DNA of 20,380 nucleotides from Nitratifractor sp. GTDB lineage: Bacteria > Campylobacterota > Campylobacteria > Campylobacterales > Sulfurovaceae. Under the pieces are notes generated by a model. The model saw only the letters and a list, made by a program, of their open reading frames with translations, had not been told where the DNA came from and did no database searches. How positions within the stretch are numbered: the first letter of the stretch is position 1; every line of letters begins with the position of its first letter. The position numbers were made by a program, and so were the translations under genes. The stretch lies in the NCBI GenBank assembly GCA_015485845.1, contig WFSU01000070.1, positions 1-20,380 of the forward strand. Direction: 5' to 3'. This document shows, piece by piece, positions 11,233-19,270 of this stretch.

Positions 11233-13607
11233 TACACTCTCCTTATCTCGACATTGGTGCTGTGCATGACCGCGGCACCAAATGTCGGTTCGATATCGTC
11301 TTTGATGAGTACGGCATCGTTGGCGCCGTTGCCGTATGCCATTTCCATCCCTTTGCTCTCGCTGCCGAAACCGTGGAGCATGAAGGTTTGGTTGGGCGCG
11401 ATCTTTTCGGTGGGGTACGCCTGGAGCTGTACGGTACCGACTTCGCTCTTGACCTCAACCATATCGCCAAAGGCAATGCCCATCTCTTCGGCTTTGCGCT
11501 TATTGATCCAGACGAAGTTGGTGGGGATCAGGTCACGCAGCATGGCGTTGTTGGTCGTACCGCTCTGGGTAAACTGCGCGTGCCGTCCGGTGATGAGGCG
11601 GAATTTACCCTCAGGGACTGAGAATTTCCACTCATCGTGCCAGGTGGGCATCGCATCGATCCCCTTGGTAGCAAGATGATCGTACTTGCAGGTAACTTTG
11701 AGCTTGTCGCCCTGTGTCGAATAGAAACGCTTCGACTTGGGATAGTATTGGAAGTCGTTGGGGCTGAGCTGCTTGTGGTACTCTTCCATGTGGGGGTAGT
11801 AGACCCCTTTTTCGTTGAGCGTTTCCCACGCTTTTTCACCAAAGACTTTTTCGACGACCTCTTTGTTCTTCTCATGTACCGGCATTTCCCAGGCATCAGC
11901 AAGATCGTAACCGTCTTCTTTGAAGACTTTCTCTTCGCCGCGTTGCTTGATCTGCTCTTGGAGGTCTTTGTCGTACTTTTTGCTGATCTCAAAGAGCGGT
12001 TTGGCCAACTTCTCGGCCAACTCTTTGTAGATCACTTCCGGCTCTTTGGTCTCAAAGAGCGGCTTGATCGCTGCGCGACGCTGGACGATGGAGGGCTCGA
12101 GCCATCCGTACGATTTGACCGGTGATGTCCGCTCGAGATAGCTCGCTTCGGGCAGGATGACATCGGCAAACATGGCCGTGTCACTTGGGAGGATGTCGAT
12201 CATGACATTCAGATCCATTTTCATCAGCAATTCACGGGTTTTGGCGCTGTTGGGGACGCTCATCATGGGGTTGTGCTTGCGCATCATCATGACCCGTACC
12301 GGATAGGGGTTTTTCCCCTCGAGGATCATATTGCGGAAGACAATCCACGAACCCGATTTGATCGTCGGGAAAGCAATCCCCTCAGTATCGAAGCGTTCCT
12401 GTGCCTGATCATAGATCGGAGCGTTGACAAACTCAGGGGGCAGCATAATAGGGTTGCCGTAGATGTAGCCACCTTTCTGATCCAAGTTCCCACTGAGTGC
12501 CTGGAAGATTGCGATGGCACGACGGTACTGGTAGTCGTTGGGGGAGAAGACGCTACGGCGACCCGGGTAGAAGATGGGACGCTCTGCGTTCATAAACTCC
12601 CGTGCCATCGCATAGATCTCTTTGGCCGGAATACCGCAGATCGGCTCGGCCCACTCCGGGGTGTACTTGTGAGCAAGGATATGCTGCTTGTACTCTTCAT
12701 ATCCTGTACCATGTTTTTTCATGAAAGCTTCATTCTGAAGATTTTCATTGAAGACAACATACGTCATGGCCAGCATGTATGCAAGGTCGGTTCCGGGATT
12801 GACCGGGAGCCACTTGTCAGACTTGGCCGCCGTATTGGTAAAGCGAGGATCGATGCAGATTGTCTTCATCCCGCGACCTTTGGTCTGCTTGAAGATGTCT
12901 TGTGTATCGGGGGTGATGATCGCCTCGGCGCGGTTGGCTCCGGCGATGATCATGTAGTCGGCGTGCTCTGGGTCGATCTCAGGATAGGCACCGATGGTTG
13001 CGAAGAACCCAGCACCAGCCGTTTCGAGACAGATACTCACTTCATCGACGTAGTTGGGCGTTCCGATCTTTTTGCCAACGAGATCTTCAAAGCCCTCTTT
13101 GGAGAGCCCTTCGCCGTTGCAGTAGCCGATGGTGGAGCGGTTATCCTTCTCCTCATCGATGATCTGCGCAAGCCCTTTGAAGTCTTTGGTTCCATTCAGG
13201 ATCGCTTCGTACGCTTCCTCCCAGGTCACCCGCTTGAACTTCCCTTCACCCCGCTTACCGATGCGAATCATCGGATACTTGAGCCGATCGGGATCGTACG
13301 TGGTCTGTATCCCAGCGTTTCCGCGTGGGCATAGCATGTTGCGTGATTTGGGAAAATAGGGGTTGGGGTTGAGTTTGGTGACTTTCCCCTCCTCGACCCG
13401 GGCAAAGCCGGCACATTTGTTGACACAGATTCCACACAAGAACGGAACTTCTTCCGCTTCACCGGTACTGGTTTTGGTCGTGACACTCTCACGCAGAGCG
13501 GATTCACCGCCCTCATGCGCCAAGAGACTCGACCCGACCGCACCGCCAACCACGGTCATCGCCACCGTACCCTGCAGGAACTTTCGTCTGGAGATTTCAA
13601 CTTCCAT
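11232..13607 (-). CDS. psrA: Polysulfide/thiosulfate reductase catalytic subunit (molybdopterin)
   Basis: I take ATG 13607 (791 aa) rather than the in-frame TTG one codon earlier, since AGGAGG lies seven bases from it. A Tat signal (SRRKFLQG, residues 6-13) and hydrophobic stretch start the protein. Cys58, Cys61, Cys65 and Cys93 (C-X2-C-X3-C-X27-C) bind the first [4Fe-4S] cluster. Cys193 in VSICLETAG is the probable molybdenum ligand, so the enzyme uses cysteine, not selenocysteine. Further DMSO-reductase-family landmarks are GANRAEAIITPD, the ILPSDTAMFADVILPEASYLE region and GRHAQFTQSG. It acts in the periplasm on polysulfide, sulfur or thiosulfate; which one cannot be told from sequence. 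Confidence 0.92.
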   Translation of the reverse strand: MEVEISRRKFLQGTVAMTVVGGAVGSSLLAHEGGESALRESVTTKTSTGEAEEVPFLCGICVNKCAGFARVEEGKVTKLNPNPYFPKSRNMLCPRGNAGIQTTYDPDRLKYPMIRIGKRGEGKFKRVTWEEAYEAILNGTKDFKGLAQIIDEEKDNRSTIGYCNGEGLSKEGFEDLVGKKIGTPNYVDEVSICLETAGAGFFATIGAYPEIDPEHADYMIIAGANRAEAIITPDTQDIFKQTKGRGMKTICIDPRFTNTAAKSDKWLPVNPGTDLAYMLAMTYVVFNENLQNEAFMKKHGTGYEEYKQHILAHKYTPEWAEPICGIPAKEIYAMAREFMNAERPIFYPGRRSVFSPNDYQYRRAIAIFQALSGNLDQKGGYIYGNPIMLPPEFVNAPIYDQAQERFDTEGIAFPTIKSGSWIVFRNMILEGKNPYPVRVMMMRKHNPMMSVPNSAKTRELLMKMDLNVMIDILPSDTAMFADVILPEASYLERTSPVKSYGWLEPSIVQRRAAIKPLFETKEPEVIYKELAEKLAKPLFEISKKYDKDLQEQIKQRGEEKVFKEDGYDLADAWEMPVHEKNKEVVEKVFGEKAWETLNEKGVYYPHMEEYHKQLSPNDFQYYPKSKRFYSTQGDKLKVTCKYDHLATKGIDAMPTWHDEWKFSVPEGKFRLITGRHAQFTQSGTTNNAMLRDLIPTNFVWINKRKAEEMGIAFGDMVEVKSEVGTVQLQAYPTEKIAPNQTFMLHGFGSESKGMEMAYGNGANDAVLIKDDIEPTFGAAVMHSTNVEIRRV

Positions 13608-13647
13608 CAACAGTCCTCCTAAGTTATCGTTATTTAGATTATAAATC

Positions 13648-13670
13648 GGAGTAATATACTCCTAATTATA
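13648..13670 (-). promoter_or_regulatory. psr promoter with palindromic operator
   Basis: TATAAT on the minus strand (13670-13665) is followed by GGAGTA-TAT-TACTCC (13648-13662), a perfect 6-bp inverted repeat just downstream of the -10. This lies 41 bases before psrA. No recognisable -35 is present, suggesting an activated promoter. The palindrome is a likely regulator site controlling psrABC. Confidence 0.55.
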
Positions 13671-13896
13671 ATTCTATGTTATAGTGTACTGCGTTCCTAC
13701 TTATCATTCGACGATTAAGATCAAGATTACGTGTTTTTTTGACGAAAAAAGGAAGAATTAGTAACAAAAAGTAGTCAGATAAAAAACAAATTAACTACAG
13801 ATTATTTAAATTATTTGTTTATATTATTCAAAGAATTTTTTTAGAATGAACAGGGAAGGGGGATGCGCCCCTGCAAAAGCAGGGACGTACGGAAAA
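13671..13896. other. Gene-free leader region between the 50-aa gene and psrA
   Basis: Together with the promoter this makes a gap of nearly 290 bases. It is very AT-rich from 13720 to 13850. Close to the upstream gene is a hairpin CCCTGC-AAAA-GCAGGG (13869-13884) set in a GC-rich block, which may terminate the SQR-like transcript or be a dispersed intergenic repeat. No coding frame is convincing. Confidence 0.5.
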
Positions 13897-14049
13897 TCAG
13901 TGGTGGGACTTGACAATTAGAACGGTCATTTTGACGTTGATGATCAGAAATTGAATGAATTGCCAGATGACACAGGTTCTGCGCCATACGGTAAACTTAC
14001 TCGGAACCGGGGTGAAGTCGTTTTGCGTATATTGTTCGATTTTTCTCAT
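13897..14049 (-). CDS. Small, probably membrane-associated protein between SQR-like and psr genes (50 aa)
   Basis: ATG 14049 is preceded by AAAGGAGC at good spacing. The frame gives MRKIEQYTQNDFTPVPSKF, a Trp/Arg-rich turn (VWRRTCVIWQ), then a hydrophobic helix (FIQFLIINVKMTVLIV), and ends KSHH. It starts 37 bases after the flavoprotein stop, so the two form an operon. The hydrophobic C-terminal half suggests one short membrane or interface helix, perhaps anchoring the flavoprotein. No family is recognised; the ribosome binding site and position are the main support. Confidence 0.6.
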   Translation of the reverse strand: MRKIEQYTQNDFTPVPSKFTVWRRTCVIWQFIQFLIINVKMTVLIVKSHH

Positions 14050-14086
14050 AGGATGCTCCTTTTTTACTTTTTGCGTGTTGCTCTGT

Positions 14087-15556
14087 TTACTCAGGGATCA
14101 GCGTCCAGCCTGGCTTGAGCTTGGCTTTCCAGAGGAAAGCGTGGTGGAGGAGATGCTTGACCCAGTGACCCGAGAGGCCGATCATACCGAAGGTACCGTT
14201 GAGATCCCGTCCGTACTCATATTTGTCGTAGTCGGGGATGATGGGGTACATGGTCATCGCAACCGCTGTACCACTGAAGAGACCTTTACCCGCACTCGCG
14301 ATACAGGCCGCACCCATTTCTGCCATGTTGGCAGTGTGGGTAGGCTCGGGAGCTCCATTGATCATGTCGCGAATACTCGAGACGACGGCCTTGCCCATCA
14401 TGGCCGAAGGCATACCGGTTCGCGGTGGCGTCGGATTGATCGGGGTGCCATTGGGAGAGCTGAAAGGCTTGGAGATGATGTGTGGCGGTGCAAACGCGAT
14501 CCCAGCCGCAAAGATATTTTTGTAATCTTTGTTCTGGAGGGTGCTTGGCCAGTCTTTGGGAGACCAATTGTCGAAGCCGCGTGCCGCACTTTCGTAATCG
14601 GCATCCACAAACATGAATCCACCAGGGTTGAAGAGCTTGGACGTGATGTCTTCACCCGCTTTGTCATACGCTTTCATCCCCGCACCGGCGAAGGGGGGGA
14701 TCAACATCGCGAAGTCATACGTCTCTTCGTGCATGGTGCCGTCAAGCTGCTCGTAGTGGACTTTGTCCGCCTCGACCTTGTTGACGTGAGCCCGGGTGAT
14801 CCATTTGACTGAGCGCTCGGTATAAAGTGACTCGGCAAAAACTTTACCGCTGGTGACGTACCCGCCGGATTTGATGTGCATCCCGCCAACACCGAAGTCA
14901 CCCAGTTCATACTCGTTGGAGATGTACGTGACGGTCGCTTTGTCGCGGACACCCGCTTCACGCAAAGTATGCTCGACGTTGAAGACGTACTCAAACGCGG
15001 CTCCCTGGCAGGTACACATACCGTGGCCGGTACCGATAAGGAATTTCTTCTCAGCACCCTGTTTCATCTCTTCGATCATCTTCTGCAATTCATGGTTGGC
15101 ATGGGTTGCGTGATCAGCCGTACAGACAGAGACAGTATGCTCACCCATTGACGTTCCCTCACCCAAACCTTCAGTTGCACCGAAGTTCAATTTGGGGCCG
15201 GTGGCGTTGATCAGGTAATCATACGTGATCTCCTCGGACTCCCCTTCACGGTTTTGTCCGGTGTACTCGACGGTCACGTAAGGCATCTCACTGCCCTCTT
15301 TCCCTTCCGGGTGGATCGAGACCGCTTTGGCTTGACGATAGTCAACCCCGGCTTTCTTATAAATAGGAGCGAGGGGGAAGACCACTTGCTCTTTTTTCAT
15401 TCCTCCGACGCCTACCCAGATGTTGGAGGGGATCCAGTTCCACATGGAGTTGGGGGTGACCACTACTACCTCGTGCTTGTTCCCAAGCCATTTCGCGGCA
15501 AATGAAGCCGCAGTATGACCTGCAACACCCGCACCCAAAATTACTAATCGTGCCAT
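14087..15556 (-). CDS. Sulfide:quinone oxidoreductase-like flavoprotein
   Basis: The 489-residue protein begins with a dinucleotide-binding fold (LVILGAGVAGHTAA, residues 4-17). Motif WNWIPSNIWVGVG (about 39-51) and INATGPKLNFG (about 116-126) are typical of SQR-type disulfide-reductase-family flavoproteins. Cys145 (SVCTADHA) and Cys181/Cys183 (GHGMCTCQG) match the first redox-cysteine regions of SQR. The region that usually holds the last catalytic cysteine (PTPPRTGMPSAMMGKAV) has none, though a Cys occurs later in MGAACIASAG. The C-terminal HHAFLWKAKLKPGW tail looks amphipathic and membrane-binding. It should pass electrons from sulfide to quinone. The exact SQR type is uncertain, and a flavocytochrome-c-like or other sulfur substrate role is possible. 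Confidence 0.8.
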   Translation of the reverse strand: MARLVILGAGVAGHTAASFAAKWLGNKHEVVVVTPNSMWNWIPSNIWVGVGGMKKEQVVFPLAPIYKKAGVDYRQAKAVSIHPEGKEGSEMPYVTVEYTGQNREGESEEITYDYLINATGPKLNFGATEGLGEGTSMGEHTVSVCTADHATHANHELQKMIEEMKQGAEKKFLIGTGHGMCTCQGAAFEYVFNVEHTLREAGVRDKATVTYISNEYELGDFGVGGMHIKSGGYVTSGKVFAESLYTERSVKWITRAHVNKVEADKVHYEQLDGTMHEETYDFAMLIPPFAGAGMKAYDKAGEDITSKLFNPGGFMFVDADYESAARGFDNWSPKDWPSTLQNKDYKNIFAAGIAFAPPHIISKPFSSPNGTPINPTPPRTGMPSAMMGKAVVSSIRDMINGAPEPTHTANMAEMGAACIASAGKGLFSGTAVAMTMYPIIPDYDKYEYGRDLNGTFGMIGLSGHWVKHLLHHAFLWKAKLKPGWTLIPE

Positions 15557-15589
15557 AGCATTCCTTTCGGTAAAAAATTAATGTTGGGT

Positions 15590-15595
15590 ATTATA
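15590..15595 (-). promoter_or_regulatory. -10 element of the SQR-like operon
   Basis: TATAAT on the minus strand lies 34 bases upstream of the flavoprotein ATG, with AAAGGA as ribosome binding site between them. No consensus -35 is seen. Confidence 0.5.
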
Positions 15596-15694
15596 GGAAA
15601 ACAAGGTTTAAAGAGTTATTAAAAATTCATTAAATTATATAAATATTTATTATATCTTTGCTTATTATTTTTATTATTACTTTTACAAATACGC

Positions 15695-15700
15695 TATAAT
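15695..15700 (+). promoter_or_regulatory. -10 element of the SbmA-like gene
   Basis: TATAAT lies 61 bases upstream of the GTG start in a very AT-rich divergent intergenic region. The -35 is not recognisable. Confidence 0.5.
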
Positions 15701-15761
15701 GGACTTGGTAAGGTAATAGAACTATGGTAGAATGCCTCGACGATTTTCCAAGGAATAGAAT

Positions 15762-16754
15762 GTGATCAAAGCTTTTTATAACAACAAACGATGGATGTGG
15801 TGGGCATACGGCGGCTTGGTCGTTCTGATCCTGAGTCTCTACGCGCAGGTGCAACTGACCGTGGCGATCAACAAATGGTACGGAGCCTTCTACGATATCC
15901 TCCAGAAAGCCACCGAACACACCGTCGATGAGTTCTGGGCTCAAATGCTTCTCTTTGCCAAATATGCTTTCCCCTACGTTCTTATCGCCACGGCGACGGC
16001 CTATTTCACCCGGGTTTATGCCTTCAAATGGCGGGAAGCGATCACATTTGACTACCTGCCGCAATGGCGGAAAACCAAGGACGAAGTCGAAGGGGCTTCC
16101 CAGCGGATGCAGGAGGACATATACCGCTTTGCCAAGATCATCGAGTCGCTCGGGCTCCAGGTAGTACGTGCCATCATGACACTCATCGCCTTCCTCCCGA
16201 TCCTCTGGGGACTGAGTAAAAACGTCACCGTCCCCTACCTCCCGCATGAAGGGTCACTGGTGTGGGTCTCGCTGATCGTCTCGGTCGGCGGGCTCCTCAT
16301 CTCGTGGTTTGTGGGGATCAAACTTCCGGGTCTGGAATACAACAACCAGAAGGTCGAAGCCGCCTTCCGCAAGGAGCTCGTCTACGCCGAGGACGACAAA
16401 GAACAATACGGCCACATCCCCACCATGGTCGACCTCTTCACCGGACTGCGGATCAACTACATCCGCCTCTTCAACCATTACGGCTATTTCGACATTTGGC
16501 TCAACTCCTTTGAACAGCTCATGATTATCGTCCCTTATATAATAGTAGGACCTTCACTCTTCACCGGGGCGATCACCCTTGGGGTACTGGTACAGGTGAG
16601 CAACGCCTTCTCCAAAGTCCGCGAATCGTTCTCGATCTTCATCGGCAACTGGACGACCATCACCGAACTGCGCAGCATCCACAAGCGTTTGCGGGAATTT
16701 GAAGCCAATATTGGGTACGGGGTGAAGAGTGAGGAAGTAGTCAAGCAGGAGTGA
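15762..16754 (+). CDS. SbmA/BacA-type peptide transporter
   Basis: The start is GTG 15762 with AAGGA before it; the protein has 330 residues, somewhat shorter than E. coli SbmA. Family signatures are strong: VEGASQRMQEDIYRFAKI, then VRAIMTLIAFLPILWGL, GIKLPGLEYNNQKVEAAFRK, ELVYAEDD, and the C-terminal ITELRSIHKRLREFE. Hydrophobic segments near residues 12-32, 65-85, 130-150, 165-185 and 240-275 fit the inner-membrane fold, which is related to ABC-transporter membrane domains but lacks an ATPase. SbmA/BacA proteins import peptides and peptide antibiotics by proton motive force. It is probably transcribed alone, divergently from the SQR-like gene. Confidence 0.9.
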   Translation: MIKAFYNNKRWMWWAYGGLVVLILSLYAQVQLTVAINKWYGAFYDILQKATEHTVDEFWAQMLLFAKYAFPYVLIATATAYFTRVYAFKWREAITFDYLPQWRKTKDEVEGASQRMQEDIYRFAKIIESLGLQVVRAIMTLIAFLPILWGLSKNVTVPYLPHEGSLVWVSLIVSVGGLLISWFVGIKLPGLEYNNQKVEAAFRKELVYAEDDKEQYGHIPTMVDLFTGLRINYIRLFNHYGYFDIWLNSFEQLMIIVPYIIVGPSLFTGAITLGVLVQVSNAFSKVRESFSIFIGNWTTITELRSIHKRLREFEANIGYGVKSEEVVKQE

Positions 16755-16956
16755 GAGGTGAGAAGTGAGAAGTGAGGAGTTTGGGGTCGGGACTTCAGTC
16801 CCGTTTCCCGTGATTAGTAATTCGTAATTGGTAATGATAAGAGCGAAAAGGAGCTGGGACTTCAGTCCCACAATGCGACTGAAGTCGCATCCCCTCGTCA
16901 TAATGCGTAACGCTTAACACGTAACACGTAACACGCCAAACAAGGAATCAACAACC
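16755..16956. repeat. REP-like palindrome cluster between sbmA-like and HAD genes
   Basis: Three related palindromes occur: CGGGACT-TC-AGTCCCG (16788-16803), TGGGACT-TC-AGTCCCA (16855-16870) and ATGCGACT-GA-AGTCGCAT (16873-16890). The last two stand in inverted orientation two bases apart, like a REP doublet. Short tandem runs flank them: TGAGAAG repeats near 16755-16778 and ACGTAAC repeats near 16916-16934. No gene is present. Confidence 0.75.
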
Positions 16957-17610
16957 ATGAAACACCCACCCCCCAAAAAACACATCCTCCTCTTCGACCT
17001 CGACGGTACCCTGATCGACTCGACCGAAGCGATCCTTGAAAGCTTTCGCGTCACCTATGCGACCCTCGGTGTCCCGGCACCCAAAGATGCAGACGTGACT
17101 ACCCTCATCGGCTACCCACTCGATGACATGTTTACTCGTCTGGGCATCCCCACTGATCAGATCGATACCTGCGTTCGCATTTACAAAGAACACTACCGCC
17201 ACATCAGCCGCGCCAAAACGGTTTTGTTGCCCGGAGCCAAAGATGCCGTCAAGGCTGCTGCACAATTTGCCCACCTTGGCATCGTCACCACCAAAACCGG
17301 CCACTTTTCCATTGATTTGATGGAGCATCTGGGGCTGATGGAGTATTTTTCCGTCCTCATCGGCCGTGAAGACGTCCAGCACCCCAAACCCGATCCCGAA
17401 CCGATCCACAAAGCCCTCGAAGTGCTACCAACTGTCACCGGCAACACCTACATGATCGGTGACACCTGCATGGACATGGATGCTGCCCGAGCCGCCGGAG
17501 TGATCGGCATAGGCGTGTTGTGCGGGTATGGGACGGCGGAGACGCTGGAAGGGTGTGCGGAGATTCTGGTGGCGGATGCGAGGGAGGCAGTGGAGAAAAT
17601 AGGATCGTAG
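16957..17610 (+). CDS. HAD-superfamily phosphatase (phosphoglycolate phosphatase-like)
   Basis: The 217-residue protein carries the four HAD motifs: FDLDGTLIDS with nucleophile Asp14 and general acid Asp16, a Thr in VTTKTG (about 110-114), Lys in HPKPDPEP (about 146-153), and the metal-binding GDTCMDMDAARAAG (about 168-181). The helical cap between motifs I and II (about residues 20-95) puts it in the Gph/PpaX/beta-phosphoglucomutase group. A phosphoglycolate or pyrophosphate substrate is possible but not fixed by sequence. It is flanked on both sides by REP-like repeats, so it is probably transcribed alone. Confidence 0.9.
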   Translation: MKHPPPKKHILLFDLDGTLIDSTEAILESFRVTYATLGVPAPKDADVTTLIGYPLDDMFTRLGIPTDQIDTCVRIYKEHYRHISRAKTVLLPGAKDAVKAAAQFAHLGIVTTKTGHFSIDLMEHLGLMEYFSVLIGREDVQHPKPDPEPIHKALEVLPTVTGNTYMIGDTCMDMDAARAAGVIGIGVLCGYGTAETLEGCAEILVADAREAVEKIGS

Positions 17611-17789
17611 GGGCAGACCCATGTGTCTGCCCGGGTGGCGCACGCCACCATCACGGGGCTGGGACTTCAGTCCCACAGAAAAAAGCTACCCACGCCAAGA
17701 AGATACGCTGACGCGTTTGGTTGGACTGAAGTCCAAGCCCCTTTACGCCTTACCAATCACGAATCACGGGGCTAAAGTCCCTCCAAATT
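17607..17789. repeat. REP-like palindromes after the HAD gene
   Basis: A GGGCAGAC-CCATGT-GTCTGCCC hairpin near 17611-17632 overlaps the likely transcript end. Then come TGGGACT-TC-AGTCCCA (17660-17675) and TTGGACT-GA-AGTCCAA (17721-17736). With their outer GGGGCT and AGCCCC these two make a 21-bp near-perfect inverted pair about 45 bases apart. A further partial unit GGGGCTAAAGTCCCT lies at 17768-17782. The family is the same as at 16788-16890. Confidence 0.75.
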
Positions 17790-18020
17790 TCAACCTTCGA
17801 ATTCCATCGGCTCTCGATCCGGGACTTTTCCCAGCATGGATCGCAGGTGTCGGACACTCCCTTCGTCCGATTTTTCCTGTAGATAATCATACGTCTGGAG
17901 TGCCGAGAGTTTTTCGGCAATGGCGGTTGCAATAAACTGGTTCATGGATATGTTTTCGTGCTTGGAAAACGTCTTGAGGCTCATCCCGAGCGAATCGGGC
18001 AATCTGAGAGCTACATTCAT
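17790..18020 (-). CDS. Antitoxin of PIN-domain module (HicB/RHH-like)
   Basis: ATG 18020 overlaps the toxin stop by four bases (ATGA). The 76-residue protein has the ribbon-helix-helix order: strand MNVALRLPDSL, helix MSLKTFSKHENI, turn and helix SMNQFIATAIAEKLSAL. This is like HicB C-terminal or Arc-type DNA-binding domains. The C-terminal part (YDYLQEKSDEG to the acidic EFEG end) would wrap the toxin. It should neutralise the toxin and repress the operon from the palindrome at 18463-18484. Confidence 0.8.
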   Translation of the reverse strand: MNVALRLPDSLGMSLKTFSKHENISMNQFIATAIAEKLSALQTYDYLQEKSDEGSVRHLRSMLGKVPDREPMEFEG

Positions 18021-18460
18021 GGTAAAACTCCTTGTTCAAATAACTCAGCCGGGGTCAAAATATCGATCCCGAAATGGGTTTTTACACCCGCAAAATCTTT
18101 GGTGTTGTATGTAACAATCGCTTGTGCACGCCCATTCACCGCTGTCTCAAGAACTTTGTCATCAAAACTGTCTCGAAGAAAAGGTCTCCACAGAAAATGG
18201 AGTTTCGTCCGATGAGAGATATGGACGATATCCGAAAGGATCAATCGGATCTCTTCTTCACTGAAGTAGGAATACTTGACTCGATTTTTGGGTCGCAACA
18301 AGACCTCTTCGAACTCCAGAATGAGCGGAACAGACACCACATTGTATTTCTTACCCTCTTCAAACGCATCGGCAAGGTGTTCTATCAAGCGATACGATTT
18401 GCCCCTGTTGGAAAAGAGCGCAGAGAGCATCACATTGGTATCTATGACAAATCTATTCAT
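18017..18460 (-). CDS. PIN-domain ribonuclease toxin (VapC-like)
   Basis: The 147-residue protein starts at ATG 18460 and shows the PIN-domain acidic set: Asp in FVIDTNVMLSALF (residues 4-16), Glu in LILEFEEVLL (about 46-55), Asp in DSFDDKVLETAVNG (about 98-110), and Asp in IVTYNTKDF (about 113-122). The subtype resembles the 'putative PIN family toxin' group with LRPKNR after the second acidic residue. It would cleave RNA, with Mg2+ bound by these acids. The toxin gene precedes the antitoxin gene, the reverse of most vapBC pairs. Confidence 0.87.
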   Translation of the reverse strand: MNRFVIDTNVMLSALFSNRGKSYRLIEHLADAFEEGKKYNVVSVPLILEFEEVLLRPKNRVKYSYFSEEEIRLILSDIVHISHRTKLHFLWRPFLRDSFDDKVLETAVNGRAQAIVTYNTKDFAGVKTHFGIDILTPAELFEQGVLP

Positions 18461-18462
18461 GT

Positions 18463-18484
18463 TGTATATTATATATGATATACA
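18463..18484. promoter_or_regulatory. Operator/promoter of the toxin-antitoxin operon
   Basis: TGTATAT (18463-18469) and ATATACA (18478-18484) form an inverted repeat directly before the toxin ATG, overlapping a TATAAT-like -10 on the minus strand. The position suits autoregulation by the ribbon-helix-helix antitoxin. Confidence 0.55.
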
Positions 18485-18697
18485 CTTGATAGTTTCTTAT
18501 GGGCACACCAAAATCCCGTCATGCGACCTCTCTTGGTCGGCTGAAGCCAACCCTACTGCACCAATTACCATTCACCATTTACCAATCCTCTCCTGTTACC
18601 ATTTCTAAACGACTTTCTCGAAAAAAACCGTCCCCAAAGCCCTCTTTAAGAGAGCTATCTATACAATGGGCAGACAATATTGCAATGAGGAGAAAAG

Positions 18698-19261
18698 ATG
18701 GTAGAGATCAGATGGCACTCACGTGCCGGCCAGGGTGCCGTTACCGGCGCCAAAGGACTCGGAACGGTCGTCGCAGCGACCGGCAAAGATGTACAGGCAT
18801 ATGCTCTGTACGGATCGGCCAAACGCGGAGCAGCGATGAACGCCTACAACCGTATCGATGACAAACCCATCATCAATCACGCCACCAAAATGAACCCGGA
18901 CTACGTCCTCGTCATCGACCCGGGTCTGGCGTACACGGATAACATCACCAAAAACGAAAAACCCACCACCCAGTACATCATCACAACCCATTCAGACAAA
19001 GAAACCCTGATCAGCAAAATCCCTGCACTTCAGGACAAAGCAGACCGGGTACATGTCCTTGATGCCATTGCGATCTCCAAGGAGACCATCGGCCGTTCCA
19101 TGCCCAACACCCCGATGCTGGGCGCCTTGATGAAAATCTCCGGGATGTTCCCGCTGGATGAGTTTTTGGAGAGCATGAAAGTCGTTCTGGCGAAATTTCC
19201 CCAGAAGATCATCGATGCCAACATGGAAGCGATTACCCGCGCTTACAACGAAGTGAAGTAG
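18698..19261 (+). CDS. porC: Pyruvate/2-oxoacid:ferredoxin oxidoreductase gamma subunit
   Basis: The 187-residue protein starts at ATG 18698 behind AGGAG. The N-terminal MVEIRWHSRAGQGAVTGAK (G-x-G-G-Q-G-like, here RAGQGAVTG) and YGSAKRGAAMNAYNRIDD, plus DYVLVIDPGLAY, are characteristic of POR gamma subunits (also named PorG). The subunit helps hold the coenzyme A site in the four-subunit enzyme that converts pyruvate, CoA and oxidised ferredoxin/flavodoxin to acetyl-CoA, or the reverse in reductive-TCA autotrophs. It is the first gene of the operon; a TACAAT at 18662-18667 may be its -10. Confidence 0.92.
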   Translation: MVEIRWHSRAGQGAVTGAKGLGTVVAATGKDVQAYALYGSAKRGAAMNAYNRIDDKPIINHATKMNPDYVLVIDPGLAYTDNITKNEKPTTQYIITTHSDKETLISKIPALQDKADRVHVLDAIAISKETIGRSMPNTPMLGALMKISGMFPLDEFLESMKVVLAKFPQKIIDANMEAITRAYNEVK

Positions 19262-19270
19262 GAGAGAGCC

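Noticed and set aside
12273..13334. Plus-strand open frame of 353 codons
   Set aside because: It is the antisense shadow of psrA; high-GC third positions keep it open.
11232..13607. PsrA as a selenoprotein
   Set aside because: The probable molybdenum ligand is encoded as cysteine (residue 193) and no in-frame TGA interrupts the gene, despite the nearby selenocysteine genes.
13605..13610. TTG start of psrA one codon upstream
   Set aside because: ATG 13607 has better spacing from AGGAGG, and ATG is the more common start codon.
15630..16247. Minus-strand open frame of 205 codons
   Set aside because: It is antisense to the SbmA-like gene, whose conserved motifs are clear.
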